A DNA stretch of 51,183 nucleotides from Mycolicibacterium sp. CR10 (GTDB lineage Bacteria > Actinomycetota > Actinomycetes > Mycobacteriales > Mycobacteriaceae). The stretch lies in contig NZ_STGE01000027.1 of NCBI RefSeq assembly GCF_005222675.1, positions 1-51,183 of the forward strand, given 5' to 3'. The position numbers and the translations under genes are program-made. Of the stretch, positions 1 to 8,691 are shown piece by piece (position 1 is the stretch's first letter; every line of letters begins with the position of its first letter). The notes under the pieces are model-generated. The model made no database searches and was not told the origin of the DNA. It was given only the letters and a program-made list of their open reading frames with translations.

Positions 1-36
1 AAGCGGCGGCCACGACGACGGTTGTGGCCGCCGCTT
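1..36. terminator. Perfect GC-rich hairpin at window edge
   Basis: A 13-bp perfect inverted repeat (1-13 with 24-36) encloses a 10-nt loop. It lies 109 nt past the stop of the minus-strand pmt gene and could end transcription from either direction. No T-run follows on either visible side, as is common for actinobacterial terminators. Nothing else is recognisable in 37-144. Confidence 0.6.
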
Positions 37-144
37 CACCCTGCCCTCTTGACAAAACGCCATCCATATCAGCGTTCCGGGCGGTGGTTCGCCTCGATTC
101 ACGACCCTGGCTTCTCACTCGCGACACGCGGCCCCCGCAGACCG

Positions 145-1695
145 TCAGCGCCAGGACGGCAGCCAGATCTGCATGTTCCAGGTGCTCTGCGAGATCGGCA
201 GGCCGGTCAGGATCGGGTACAGCCACGCGAAGTTGGTGATCACGAGGGCCACATAAATGCACACCACCAGGAGCCCGAGCGTTCGCCGCTCGGCGTTCTG
301 GCCCGGTTTGTAGAGGATGTCGCCGAGGATCATCGCAATCATCATGACCAGGAACGGCGCCATCGTCGACGCGTAGAAGAAGTACATCTGCCGGTCGATA
401 TCGGCGAACCACGGCAGGAACCCCGCGCTGTAGCCCACCAGCAGCACCGCATATCGCCAGTCCCGCTTGATGAATGCGCGCCACAGCGCCCATGCCAGCA
501 CCGGCACCGCGATGAACCACATGGCGGGTGTCCCCACCAACATCACGGCCTTGACGCACGACTGCGCCCCGCACCCGGGCACATTCTCGGTGTCGATGGC
601 GTACAGCACCGGGCGCAGCGACATCGGCCACGTCCACGGCTTGGACTCCCACGGGTGATGATTCCCGTCGGCGTTGGTCAGGCCGGAGTGAAACCGGTAC
701 GCCGCGTAGGTGTAGTGCCACAGCGAGCGCAGCGCATCGGGAATCGGCAGCACGCTGTCGGGTCCGATGGACCGGCCGACCTCGTGGCGGTTGATGCCGG
801 TCTCGGAGGCGAACCATGCCGTGTACGACGCCAGGTACATCCCGAACGGAATGAGCACCAGTGCGTACAGCGACGGACCGACGTCGCGGCGGAATGTCCC
901 CAACCACGGTCGCGGAACCCGGTACTGGCGGCGCGCGGCGATGTCGAAAGCCACAGTCATCACGCCGAAGAACAGCACGAAGTACAGGCCGGACCACTTG
1001 GTTCCGCAGGCCAGCCCGAGGAGCACGCCCGCGCCGAACCGCCACCACCGGACCCCGAGCCGCGGACCCCACGGCGTCTCGCCGATGCGACCTTCGAGCA
1101 GTGCGATGTGCATGCGCTCGCGAACCTGGTCGCGGTCGACGATCAGGCAGCCGAACGCGGCGACGACGAACAGCGTCAGGAACCCGTCGAGCAGGGCGGT
1201 GCGCGCGGTGACGAAGCTGACCCCGTCGGCGATCAGCAGCAGCCCGGCGATGCCGCCGACGAGTGTGGACCTGCTGATGCGCCGCGCGATGCGCACCACC
1301 AGCAGCACCAGGATGACGCCGCACACCGCGCCGGAAAACCGCCACCCCAGCCCGTTGTAGCCGAAGATCGCCTCACCGATCGCGATGAGTTGCTTGCCGA
1401 CCGGCGGATGCACCACCAGGCCGTAGCCCGGGTTGTCCTCGATGCCGTGGTTGTGCACCATCTGCCAGGCCTGCGGCGCATAGTGCTTCTCGTCGAAGAT
1501 CGGGGTGCCGCCATCAGTGGGCGAGCCGAGGTTGAGGAATCGGGTCACCGCGGCCAGCGCGGTGAGGACCGCGGTCATCGCCCATCCCTGCAGCCGGTCG
1601 AGCGGACCGAAATTTGCGAGGGGTACCAGCGGTCCCGGACTGATCACGGGAGCGGTGCGGTGGCGAACAACGAGTTCGTCGGCCGGGGCGCTCAC
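145..1695 (-). CDS. pmt: Dolichyl-phosphate-mannose-type protein O-mannosyltransferase (GT39)
   Basis: This integral membrane enzyme transfers mannose from polyprenyl-phosphomannose to Ser/Thr of proteins during Sec export, on the outer face of the plasma membrane. The 516-aa product has many hydrophobic helices and, in the first loop, the acidic pair D68-E69 (sequence TPIFDEKHY), the usual GT39 catalytic/donor site. It ends in a final helix followed by WLPSWR. The frame is open further upstream, but the GTG at 1695 (VSAPADELVV) gives the normal family length and avoids running into rsmI, which is divergent with 61 bp between the starts. The same divergent pair is Rv1002c/Rv1003 in M. tuberculosis. 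Family assignment is firm; the start codon is an inference. Confidence 0.93.
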   Translation of the reverse strand: MSAPADELVVRHRTAPVISPGPLVPLANFGPLDRLQGWAMTAVLTALAAVTRFLNLGSPTDGGTPIFDEKHYAPQAWQMVHNHGIEDNPGYGLVVHPPVGKQLIAIGEAIFGYNGLGWRFSGAVCGVILVLLVVRIARRISRSTLVGGIAGLLLIADGVSFVTARTALLDGFLTLFVVAAFGCLIVDRDQVRERMHIALLEGRIGETPWGPRLGVRWWRFGAGVLLGLACGTKWSGLYFVLFFGVMTVAFDIAARRQYRVPRPWLGTFRRDVGPSLYALVLIPFGMYLASYTAWFASETGINRHEVGRSIGPDSVLPIPDALRSLWHYTYAAYRFHSGLTNADGNHHPWESKPWTWPMSLRPVLYAIDTENVPGCGAQSCVKAVMLVGTPAMWFIAVPVLAWALWRAFIKRDWRYAVLLVGYSAGFLPWFADIDRQMYFFYASTMAPFLVMMIAMILGDILYKPGQNAERRTLGLLVVCIYVALVITNFAWLYPILTGLPISQSTWNMQIWLPSWR

Positions 1696-1756
1696 GCCTG
1701 CGATCGTAGGCTGTACTGATGACGATCCCCCGGTGGCTACGCTACAGCCCGCCGAA

Positions 1757-2593
1757 ATGACGGCCGGCCGGTTGCTCGTCGCAGCCACACCGCTCGGTCA
1801 GCCGTCGGACGCGTCGGCGAGGCTGATACGGGCTCTGGGCAGCGCCGATGTAGTCGCCGCCGAGGACACCCGGCGGGTTCGTACGCTGGCGCAGGCGCTG
1901 GAAATCCGCATCGCGGGCAGGGTGGTGAGCCTGTTCGACCAGAACGAGGCCACCCGGATACCGTCGCTGCTCGATGACATTCGCGGCGGCGCGACCGTGT
2001 TGCTGGTGAGCGACGCCGGCATGCCGCTGATCAGCGATCCCGGCTACCGGCTGGTGACGGCGTGTATCGAGAACGAGCTGCCGGTGCACTGCCTGCCCGG
2101 CCCGTCCGCGGTGACGACGGCCCTGGCTGTCGCGGGCCTGCCGTCGGAGCGGTTCTGCTTCGAGGGCTTTGCGCCGCGCAAGCAGGCGGCGCGCCGGTCC
2201 TGGCTGCAGTCGCTGGCCGCCGAACCGCGGACGTGCGTGTTCTTCGAGTCGCCACGCAGGCTGGCCGACTGTCTCCGCGACGCCGTGGACGTCTTCGGCC
2301 CCGAGCGCAGGGCCGCTGTGTGCAGGGAGCTGACCAAGACGCACGAGGAGATCCGGCGCGGTCCGATCGGTGAGCTCGCGCAGTGGGCCGCCGACGGAGT
2401 GCTGGGCGAGATCACCGTGGTACTGGCCGGGGCGAAGCCGACGGCCGACGCCGACGAACTGGTAGTCGAGGTGAACCGTCTGGTGGAGGACGGTATGCGG
2501 GTCAAGGATGCGTGCGCGCGGGTGATTGCCGCCAATCCCGGCGCCCCGTCGCGCCGTGCGCTCTACGATGCGGTTCTGCGCGCACGCGAGTGA
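1757..2593 (+). CDS. rsmI: 16S rRNA (cytidine-1402 2'-O)-methyltransferase RsmI
   Basis: RsmI uses S-adenosylmethionine to methylate the ribose of C1402 in 16S rRNA, in the ribosomal decoding centre. The 278-aa protein shows tetrapyrrole-methylase-fold signatures in order: VAATPLGQPSD at the N-terminus, VVAAEDTRR, LVSDAGMPLISDPGYRLV, then GPSAVTTALAVAGLP and FCFEGFAPRK. The reading frame is open upstream, but the ATG at 1757 (MTAGRLLVAATPLGQ) matches the mycobacterial orthologue. It is divergent from pmt and converges with pabB, with about 50 bp between the stops. The identification is secure. Confidence 0.94.
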   Translation: MTAGRLLVAATPLGQPSDASARLIRALGSADVVAAEDTRRVRTLAQALEIRIAGRVVSLFDQNEATRIPSLLDDIRGGATVLLVSDAGMPLISDPGYRLVTACIENELPVHCLPGPSAVTTALAVAGLPSERFCFEGFAPRKQAARRSWLQSLAAEPRTCVFFESPRRLADCLRDAVDVFGPERRAAVCRELTKTHEEIRRGPIGELAQWAADGVLGEITVVLAGAKPTADADELVVEVNRLVEDGMRVKDACARVIAANPGAPSRRALYDAVLRARE

Positions 2594-2644
2594 TCCTGTT
2601 CCGGGGGACCCTCATCGAGGTCGACACCTGCCACAACCTGAGGA

Positions 2645-3907
2645 TCAGCGAGCCGAAAAGACTCGCGGAGATTCTCGTCGAGCGCTGCCGGCGCTACCAC
2701 CGATGATCGGCGCCGCTTTATGCAGGCACTCGTCCCACTCGAGCGCCGGATCGGAGTCCGCGGTGATACCGCCCCCGACGCCGAGCACCGCCGTGCCATC
2801 GGCGGCGAACTCCACTGTGCGGATCGCCACGTTCAGCTCGCAGCCGGCCACCGGAGACGCTAAACCTATTGTCCCGCAGTAGATTCCACGACGGTGCGGT
2901 TCCCACCCGGTGAGCAGTTCGCGCGCCCGGGCCTTCGGCGTGCCGGTCACCGATGCCGGCGGGAACGTCGCCTCGAGCACCGATGCCATCGGTAGGCGGG
3001 CCGGAACCTGTGCCGATACCGTCGACACCAGATGCCACACCCCCGGCGCCGGACGCACCGCCAGCAGTTCGGGCACCGTAACCGATCCGATGTGTGCGAT
3101 CCGACCCAGGTCGTTGCGGACCAGATCGACGATCATGATGTTCTCCGCGACGTCCTTGACGGACGTCCGCAACTCGGCCGGGTCCGCGTGGGCGGGAAGC
3201 GTGCCCTTGATGGGGCTCGACGTCACCGCCTCGCCGCACCGACGCAGGAACAGCTCGGGCGAGAACGACGCCACCGCGCCCCAGTCGCCTGCGACGTAGG
3301 CCGCGCGTGCCGGCGCGGTCCGCGATACGGCGTCGACGAAGAAGTCGACGGGATCACCGTCGAGGGTTCCGGTGAATCGCGTGCACACGCAGGCCTGGTA
3401 CACCTCACCGGCGGCGATCGCCTCCAGGCAGGCACGCACCCCACGCTGGTGGGCGGCCCGGTCGGCGGCGCCCCAGGTGATGACGGCGTCCCGGGGAACA
3501 GGAGCCGACTGCAGGGCATCGGACACCCAGTCCGAAAGTGCTGCACCGGAGAGGCTTTCATGCCACCAGGTGCCGTCGCGGTCGCAACGGAGCACGCAGT
3601 CCGACCATCCGCCGGCGGCCTGCGGGATCCGTGGCTGCACACCGTCCGCGCCCGCGTCGGGGTAGGACAGGTAGCCGAACCAGCCGCCACCGACGGGGCC
3701 GTCGGTGCGTTCTCCGGGGTCCACGTCGAAGACGTCGCCCACCGCGACGCCGGCCGCCGTGACCGACGGAGCGATGACTGCGCGAGACCCGAACCACTCG
3801 CCGGTCAGTGCGGCGGGAGGCGCCAGCCGCAGCCGCGTCGTCGCTCTGGCCAGGGCGCGCAGCACCGACGGGGCCTCGCCCAGGTCACCGAGCCGCTCGA
3901 TGCGCAC
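2645..3907 (-). CDS. pabB: Aminodeoxychorismate synthase component I (PabB)
   Basis: PabB converts chorismate plus amide-derived ammonia to 4-amino-4-deoxychorismate on the route to folate. The 420-aa protein carries the chorismate-binding domain: SSPIKGTLP, DVAENIMIVDLVRNDLGRI, and ASVTGTPKARARELL, which hold the Mg/chorismate-binding acidic and Lys residues. A GGGI motif lies near the end. The N-terminal third is less conserved, as usual. The ATG at 3907 is 34 nt downstream of the sigma-factor stop, so it may be cotranscribed with that gene. Anthranilate or isochorismate synthase is less likely given the PIKGT signature and synteny with Rv1005c. Confidence 0.9.
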   Translation of the reverse strand: MRIERLGDLGEAPSVLRALARATTRLRLAPPAALTGEWFGSRAVIAPSVTAAGVAVGDVFDVDPGERTDGPVGGGWFGYLSYPDAGADGVQPRIPQAAGGWSDCVLRCDRDGTWWHESLSGAALSDWVSDALQSAPVPRDAVITWGAADRAAHQRGVRACLEAIAAGEVYQACVCTRFTGTLDGDPVDFFVDAVSRTAPARAAYVAGDWGAVASFSPELFLRRCGEAVTSSPIKGTLPAHADPAELRTSVKDVAENIMIVDLVRNDLGRIAHIGSVTVPELLAVRPAPGVWHLVSTVSAQVPARLPMASVLEATFPPASVTGTPKARARELLTGWEPHRRGIYCGTIGLASPVAGCELNVAIRTVEFAADGTAVLGVGGGITADSDPALEWDECLHKAAPIIGGSAGSARRESPRVFSAR

Positions 3908-3941
3908 CGACTCAGCCTGTCAGACCCGGGCGGGTGGCGGG

Positions 3942-4838
3942 CTATCGGCCGATCCGCCGGGGCATCGTCACGGTCGCCAGCTTCTCGGGATTGCGCATCG
4001 CATAGAAGTTGGCGATCTTGCCATCGATCACCTCGATGGAGATCACGCCCTCGAGATTGTCGCCGAGGTAGAGGACCAGTGCGGGGGCGCTGTTGTAGAT
4101 CGCGGGCTCGACCCGGCCGTCGGTGCCGCCCAATCGGACCAGGCCGACGATCAGCCTCGCGACCCGTTCGGCCCCCGACACCGGCCTGCGGGCCGCGCTG
4201 ACTTTGCCGTCGCTGTCGGCGGTCCACACCACGTCGGGCGCGAGCATGGACATCAGGCCGTCGAGGTCGCCGGTGGCGGCAGCGGCGAAGAAGCGCGTGG
4301 TCAGTTCGGAGGACACCTTGGGGTCGACGGGCTCAAACCGCTTGCGCCGGGCCTGAACATGCTCGCGGGCGCGGTGCCCCATCTGGCGCACCGCGGCCGC
4401 CGACTTGCCGATCGTGGTGGCGATCTCGTCGTAGGAGAACCCGAACACCTCCCGCAGCACGAACACCGCGCGCTCGTCGGGGCTCAACGTCTCCAGCACC
4501 ACCAGCATGGCCATCGACACAGATTCGGCCAGCACCACATCGGCGGAGGCATCCTGTTGTGTCAACAGAGGTTCCGGCAGCCAGGGGCCGACGTACTCCT
4601 CGCGCCGACGGGACTGCGCGCGCAAGGCATTCAACGACTGCCGGGTGACGAGCTGGGCGAGGTAGGCCTTGGTGTCGGCCACCGCGGACAGGTCAACCCC
4701 AGCCCAGCGCAGGTAGCTCTCCTGCAGCACGTCGTCGGATTCGGTTGCGCTGCCGAGTATCTCGTAGGCGATCGTGAACAGTAGCGGCCGCAGGGTCGTG
4801 AATCGCTCGGCGTGCTCGTCACCCGGCGTGGCGGTCAT
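3942..4838 (-). CDS. ECF41-type RNA polymerase sigma factor (SigJ-like)
   Basis: This alternative sigma factor has no separate anti-sigma; in the ECF41 family a C-terminal SnoaL-like domain regulates it. The 298-aa protein has region 2 (about residues 10-80, with ESDDVLQESYLRW), the ECF41 linker hallmark WLPEP at 86-90, and region 4 (LSPDERAVFVLREVFGFSY). The SnoaL_2-like tail contains DSDGKV, a variant of the DGGGR motif, and NPEKL at 283-287, the usual NPDKL. The ATG at 4838 overlaps the stop of the FAD oxidoreductase by 4 nt (ATGA), so the two are translationally coupled. ECF41 genes are typically linked to one carboxymuconolactone decarboxylase, oxidoreductase or epimerase gene, as here. 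M. tuberculosis SigJ (Rv3328c) is a family member elsewhere in that genome. Confidence 0.92.
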   Translation of the reverse strand: MTATPGDEHAERFTTLRPLLFTIAYEILGSATESDDVLQESYLRWAGVDLSAVADTKAYLAQLVTRQSLNALRAQSRRREEYVGPWLPEPLLTQQDASADVVLAESVSMAMLVVLETLSPDERAVFVLREVFGFSYDEIATTIGKSAAAVRQMGHRAREHVQARRKRFEPVDPKVSSELTTRFFAAAATGDLDGLMSMLAPDVVWTADSDGKVSAARRPVSGAERVARLIVGLVRLGGTDGRVEPAIYNSAPALVLYLGDNLEGVISIEVIDGKIANFYAMRNPEKLATVTMPRRIGR

Positions 4839-6034
4839 CGTGCCGGTACCACCTTCGCCTCGGCGAGAAGGGCGGCGCGATCGGGTCCCTTCAGCGACGT
4901 GTACGAGCCCGGCTTGGCGGCCTCGCCACGCAGCCACTTCACCGTGTAGCGGCACACCTGCTCCTTGATGAACGCGCCTGCGCGGCCGCCGATGTAGACG
5001 TTGGTCACGGTGTCATCCTTGTGCTGGAACTGCAGGGTTCCGCCGCCGCGGCCGAGGCTGATGCACTGGGCGGACATCGGTACCGACACGTCGGCGATCG
5101 GGGTGCCCGCGATCCGCGACAGGATGGTGTTGGCGGCCTGAGCGCCCAGCGGCAGGCTCGCCTGGCAGCTCATCCGGTACGGCAGTCGCGACGGCGCCGC
5201 GGCGTCACCGGCTGCGACGATCCGGGCATCATCGACGCTGGTCAGCGTCTCGTCCGTGACGAGCCGGCCTGCAGCGTCGGTGGTCAGTCCGCTCGCCGCG
5301 GCGAGGCCGGGAACCCCGAAGCCCGCCGTCCACACCGTCACCGCGCTCGCCAGCACGCGGCCGTCGGTTAGCACCACATGATCGGGACCCACGGCCGACA
5401 CCGTCGCATCCGCGCCCTCGACCATCGCGACGCCGAGCTTGGTCAGCCGCTTGACGACTGAGCGGCGTCCCGGCTTGCTGAGGGAGGGTCCGACCATGCC
5501 GCTCACAAGCGTCACGTGACGGCCGGTCTCGGCGAACTCCGAGGCCGCCTCTATTCCGGTGAGTCCGCCGCCGACCACGACGATCGGCGCCTGCATCGGC
5601 ACGTCGGCCAGTCGCTCGCGCAGCCGGTGCGCCTGCTCCAATTCGCTGAGGGGATAGGCGAACTCGGCCGCGCCGGGCACCGATGCCGGCACCGACCCGG
5701 TGCTGCCGACCGCGTAGACGAGATAGTCGTAGTCCAGGATGTCGCCGGCGGTCAACGTGACTCGCCGCGCCGCGGCATCGATGCGGTGGGCACCGTCGAC
5801 GACGAGGCGCACGCCGGAGTTCAGGACGGTCGCGTAATCCTCGACCGCGTCATCACTATCGGTCACCAGTTGGTGCAGCCGGATCCGCTCGACGAACTGC
5901 GCCCGCGGGTTGATCAGCGTCACCCGCACATCGTCGCGCGTCATCAGCCGGTTGGCGGCCATCACGCCGGCGTAGCCGCCGCCGATCACCACGATGCTGG
6001 TCGGTGTTGCGGGGCGAGTCTGGTTCGCGCTCAT
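4835..6034 (-). CDS. NAD(P)/FAD-dependent oxidoreductase (NDH-2/FSP1-like), ECF41 partner
   Basis: The 399-aa protein is a two-dinucleotide-binding-domain flavoprotein: GGGYAG near residue 20 binds FAD, and VVVGGGLTGIEAASEF near the middle binds NAD(P)H. It ends with KWLRGEAAKPGSYTSLKG, a tail seen in the NADH dehydrogenase-like/AIF group. A quinone is a plausible acceptor but not proven. The ATG at 6034 is preferred over the in-frame GTG at 6040 because AAGGAG sits 5 nt before it. It overlaps the sigma factor by 4 nt. An ECF41-like promoter and a CRP-like palindrome lie just upstream. The exact substrate is unknown. Confidence 0.87.
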   Translation of the reverse strand: MSANQTRPATPTSIVVIGGGYAGVMAANRLMTRDDVRVTLINPRAQFVERIRLHQLVTDSDDAVEDYATVLNSGVRLVVDGAHRIDAAARRVTLTAGDILDYDYLVYAVGSTGSVPASVPGAAEFAYPLSELEQAHRLRERLADVPMQAPIVVVGGGLTGIEAASEFAETGRHVTLVSGMVGPSLSKPGRRSVVKRLTKLGVAMVEGADATVSAVGPDHVVLTDGRVLASAVTVWTAGFGVPGLAAASGLTTDAAGRLVTDETLTSVDDARIVAAGDAAAPSRLPYRMSCQASLPLGAQAANTILSRIAGTPIADVSVPMSAQCISLGRGGGTLQFQHKDDTVTNVYIGGRAGAFIKEQVCRYTVKWLRGEAAKPGSYTSLKGPDRAALLAEAKVVPAR

Positions 6035-6083
6035 GTCCACTCCTTCGGTGTTGTCGACTCGTATCGAGTCGGTCTGACCTCAA

Positions 6084-6110
6084 GACACCGCGGGCGGGCG
6101 GGATGTGACA
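6084..6110 (-). promoter_or_regulatory. Candidate ECF41-dependent promoter
   Basis: On the minus strand TGTCACA (6110-6104) is followed after exactly 16 nt by TGTC (6087-6084). The ECF41 consensus, as I recall it, is TGTCACA-N16-CGTC, so only one base differs. It lies 50 nt upstream of the oxidoreductase start and implies autoregulation of the oxidoreductase-sigma operon. Confidence 0.7.
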
Positions 6111-6113
6111 GGA

Positions 6114-6129
6114 CGTGATGCGCATCACA
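6114..6129. promoter_or_regulatory. CRP-like operator palindrome
   Basis: GTGATGCGCATCAC (6115-6128) is a perfect 14-bp palindrome. With its flanks it reads as GTGA-N6-TCACA, 9 of 10 matches to the CRP consensus TGTGA-N6-TCACA. Its centre is about 42-45 bp upstream of the predicted start of the ECF41-like promoter, a class II activator position. It also lies between the metG stop and the oxidoreductase gene, so it cannot be a metG promoter element. Confidence 0.55.
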
Positions 6130-6144
6130 TAGATAAGGAAGGGA

Positions 6145-7695
6145 TCAATCGGCTTGATAGCGGGGGAACACCCCGGCGGGAGCGGGGAGCGCGGTGCCGG
6201 GTGCGAGCCGAACCGGCACCGCGGTGAACTCGCGCTGGTCGTCGCGCTGGCCCAGCAGGTCGAGCAGCGTGGCCATCGACTCGGGCATCACCGGCTGGGT
6301 CAACAGCGCCGCGATGCGCACCACCTCGAGCGTCGTGTAGAGCACGGTCCGGAATCGCAGCCGGGCCTCATCGGTGTCGGTCTTGCGCAGCACCCACGGC
6401 TCCTGCGCGGAGAAGTACCGGTTGGCCGCCCCCAGCACCGACCAGATCGCTTCGAGCGCCTGGTGCATGGCCGGCACATCGAAGTACGCGCGGACCTTGT
6501 CGAGGAGCTCGTCGGCGAGGGCCAGAAGCTCCCGGTCGGCGTCGGTGAACGGTCCCGGCTCCGGCACCGCACCGTCGAGGTTCTTGTTGACCATCGACAA
6601 CGACCGCTGAGCCAGATTGCCGAACTCGTTGGCGAGGTCGGCGTTGATGCGCCCGACGATGGCGTCCTCGCTGTAGCTGCCGTCCTGGCCGAAGGGGATT
6701 TCCCGCAGCAGGAAGTAGCGCACCTGATCCACACCGAAGGCGTCGACGAGGGCGATGGGGTCGATCACGTTGCCGACGGACTTGCTCATCTTCTCGCCCT
6801 TGACGTTGATGAACCCGTGCGCGAAGACCCTGCGCGGCAAGTCGATGCCGGCCGACATCAGAAACGCGGGCCAGTACACCGTGTGGAAACGGATGATGTC
6901 CTTGCCGATCATGTGCAGATCGGCGGGCCAGTACCGGCGGAAGGCCTCGGATTCGGTGTCGGGGAAGCCGACCCCGGTGAGGTAATTGGTCAGGGCATCC
7001 ACCCAGACGTACATGACGTGGTCGGGGTGTTCGGGGACCGGCACGCCCCAGTCGAACGTGGTCCGCGAGATCGACAGGTCCCGCAGCCCGCCTGAGACGA
7101 AGCTGACGACCTCGTTGCGCCGCACGTCGGGGCCGATGAACTCCGGATGCGCCTGGTAGTGCGCGAGCAGTCGATCGGCGTACTCCGACAGCCGGAAGAA
7201 ATAGGTCTGTTCCTCCGTCCACGTGACCGGGGTGCCGGTCTCGATGGCCACCCGAACCCCGTCGGCGCCTACCGCGATCTCGTCCTCGGCGAAAAACCGT
7301 TCGTCACGCACCGAGTACCAGCCGGCGTACGCACCCAGATAGATGTCGCCCGCCTCGTTCATCCGGCGCCAGATCTCCTTGGACGCCTCGTAATGGTCGG
7401 CGTCGGAGGTGCGGATGAACCGATCGAACGAGACGTTGAGCTTCTCCTGCATCTGCTGGAAAACGTCTGAGTTTCGCCGGGCGAGGTCAGCGGTGGGGAT
7501 GCCCTCGGCCGCAGCGGTCTCGGCCATCTTCAAACCGTGCACATCGGTGCCGGTCAGGAACCGCACATCGAATCCATCAAGTCGCTTGAAACGGGCGATC
7601 GCATCGGTGGCCGTCTTCTCGTACGCGTGCCCGATATGCGGTGCCCCGTTGGGGTAATCGATGGCCGTGGTGATGTAGTAGGCAGGCTTGCTCAT
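6145..7695 (-). CDS. metG: Methionyl-tRNA synthetase
   Basis: This cytoplasmic enzyme charges initiator and elongator tRNA-Met. The 516-aa protein has the class Ia HIGH motif (residues 20-23, APHIGHAYEKT) and KMSKS near residues 302-306 (GEKMSKSVGN). An alpha-helical anticodon-binding domain follows. It is the short form without the C-terminal tRNA-binding EMAP domain, normal for mycobacteria. The ATG at 7695 is 8 nt after a TAAAGT -10 box, so the mRNA is probably leaderless. It is divergent from tatD with only 24 bp between the starts, the Rv1007c/Rv1008 arrangement. Confidence 0.96.
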   Translation of the reverse strand: MSKPAYYITTAIDYPNGAPHIGHAYEKTATDAIARFKRLDGFDVRFLTGTDVHGLKMAETAAAEGIPTADLARRNSDVFQQMQEKLNVSFDRFIRTSDADHYEASKEIWRRMNEAGDIYLGAYAGWYSVRDERFFAEDEIAVGADGVRVAIETGTPVTWTEEQTYFFRLSEYADRLLAHYQAHPEFIGPDVRRNEVVSFVSGGLRDLSISRTTFDWGVPVPEHPDHVMYVWVDALTNYLTGVGFPDTESEAFRRYWPADLHMIGKDIIRFHTVYWPAFLMSAGIDLPRRVFAHGFINVKGEKMSKSVGNVIDPIALVDAFGVDQVRYFLLREIPFGQDGSYSEDAIVGRINADLANEFGNLAQRSLSMVNKNLDGAVPEPGPFTDADRELLALADELLDKVRAYFDVPAMHQALEAIWSVLGAANRYFSAQEPWVLRKTDTDEARLRFRTVLYTTLEVVRIAALLTQPVMPESMATLLDLLGQRDDQREFTAVPVRLAPGTALPAPAGVFPRYQAD

Positions 7696-7703
7696 TTGGC
7701 TTC

Positions 7704-7709
7704 ACTTTA
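7704..7709 (-). promoter_or_regulatory. -10 element of metG (leaderless)
   Basis: TAAAGT on the minus strand fits the mycobacterial TANNNT -10 and ends 8 nt before the metG ATG. Transcription is therefore predicted to begin at or within 1-2 nt of the start codon. Confidence 0.5.
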
Positions 7710-7719
7710 TGGTGTTGAG

Positions 7720-8571
7720 GTGAGTTCCCACCGATCAGCGCGGGAGAAGCCACCGGTTCCGGAACCGCTCACTCCTCTCGTCGACGCGCACACCCATCTG
7801 GACGCCTGCGGCGCCGTCGACGCCGACGATGTGCGCGCGATCCTGGACCGCGCCGCCGCGGCCGGGGTGCAGGCGGTCGTCACCATCGCCGACGACCTGG
7901 AGTCGGCGCAGTGGGTGGTAGCGGCGGCCGACTGGGATCCGCGGGTGTACGCCGCCGTGGCCCTGCACCCGACCCGTGCCAACGCGCTGACCGACGAGGC
8001 GCGCACGGTGATCGAGCGGCTGGCAGAGCATCCCCGGGTGGTCGCGATCGGCGAGACCGGTATGGACATGTATTGGCCCGGTCGGCTGGAGGGGTGCGCC
8101 GACCCTGCCGAACAGCGTGACGCGTTCGCCTGGCACATCGACCTGGCGAAGCGGACCGGCAAGCCGCTGATGATCCACAACCGTGACGCCGATGCCGACG
8201 TCCTCGACGTCCTGCGGGCGGAGGGCGCCCCCGAGAGTGTGATCTTCCACTGTTTTTCGTCTGACGCCGAGATGGCGAGGACCTGCGTGGCGGCCGGTTG
8301 GCTGCTGAGTTTGTCCGGCACGGTCAGTTTCAAAAACGCCCATGCGCTGCGGGAAGCCGCGGCACTGATCCCCGCTGACCAGCTGCTCGTCGAGACAGAT
8401 GCCCCGTTCCTGACCCCGCACCCGTATCGCGGGGCACCCAATGAGCCCTATTGCCTGCCCTACACTGTTCGAGCGCTGGCCGACGTCGTCGGCCGGCCCG
8501 CGGAGACGATCGCCGAGGAGAGTTCCGCGGCGGCGGAGCGGGTTTACGGGTGGCAGAGTTGCCGCTCCTAG
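7720..8571 (+). CDS. tatD: TatD family metal-dependent deoxyribonuclease
   Basis: TatD proteins are TIM-barrel metal-dependent nucleases acting on DNA 3' ends; they are not part of the Tat translocase. The 283-aa product has the metal ligands DAHTHLD near residue 25, GETGMDMYW, MIHNRDAD, FHCFSSD and VETDAPFLTPHPYRG in the canonical order. The GTG at 7720 gives a roughly 20-residue extension before the conserved core. It precedes rpfB in the same direction, with a 120-nt leader between, as in other mycobacteria (Rv1008). Confidence 0.93.
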   Translation: MSSHRSAREKPPVPEPLTPLVDAHTHLDACGAVDADDVRAILDRAAAAGVQAVVTIADDLESAQWVVAAADWDPRVYAAVALHPTRANALTDEARTVIERLAEHPRVVAIGETGMDMYWPGRLEGCADPAEQRDAFAWHIDLAKRTGKPLMIHNRDADADVLDVLRAEGAPESVIFHCFSSDAEMARTCVAAGWLLSLSGTVSFKNAHALREAAALIPADQLLVETDAPFLTPHPYRGAPNEPYCLPYTVRALADVVGRPAETIAEESSAAAERVYGWQSCRS

Positions 8572-8691
8572 GCCTATTCGTTACCGTCTTGTGATCATCA
8601 CGTGCCGGCCACCACGTCGCGCGTCCTTCTGTAGTCGGGGTTGACGACGATTTTGAATGCTGTGAACAAACTTCATGAAACGCGTTCGCCC
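8572..8691 (+). promoter_or_regulatory. rpfB leader region
   Basis: The 120 nt between tatD and the rpfB ATG hold a small palindrome GTGAT-C-ATCAC (8591-8601) and a C/G-rich stretch after it. In M. tuberculosis the rpfB 5' leader is reported to act as an RNA switch with conditional termination. I cannot confirm conserved structure here. In-frame TTG/GTG codons at 8641 and 8662 are alternative starts for rpfB. Confidence 0.4.

Noticed and set aside
49..75. TTGACA as a promoter near the window start
   Set aside because: No acceptable -10 lies 16-19 nt downstream and no gene follows on the plus strand.
22..1719. Long 565-aa plus-strand ORF at the window start
   Set aside because: It is the antisense shadow of pmt, with Arg/His/Pro-rich low-complexity translation and no family similarity.
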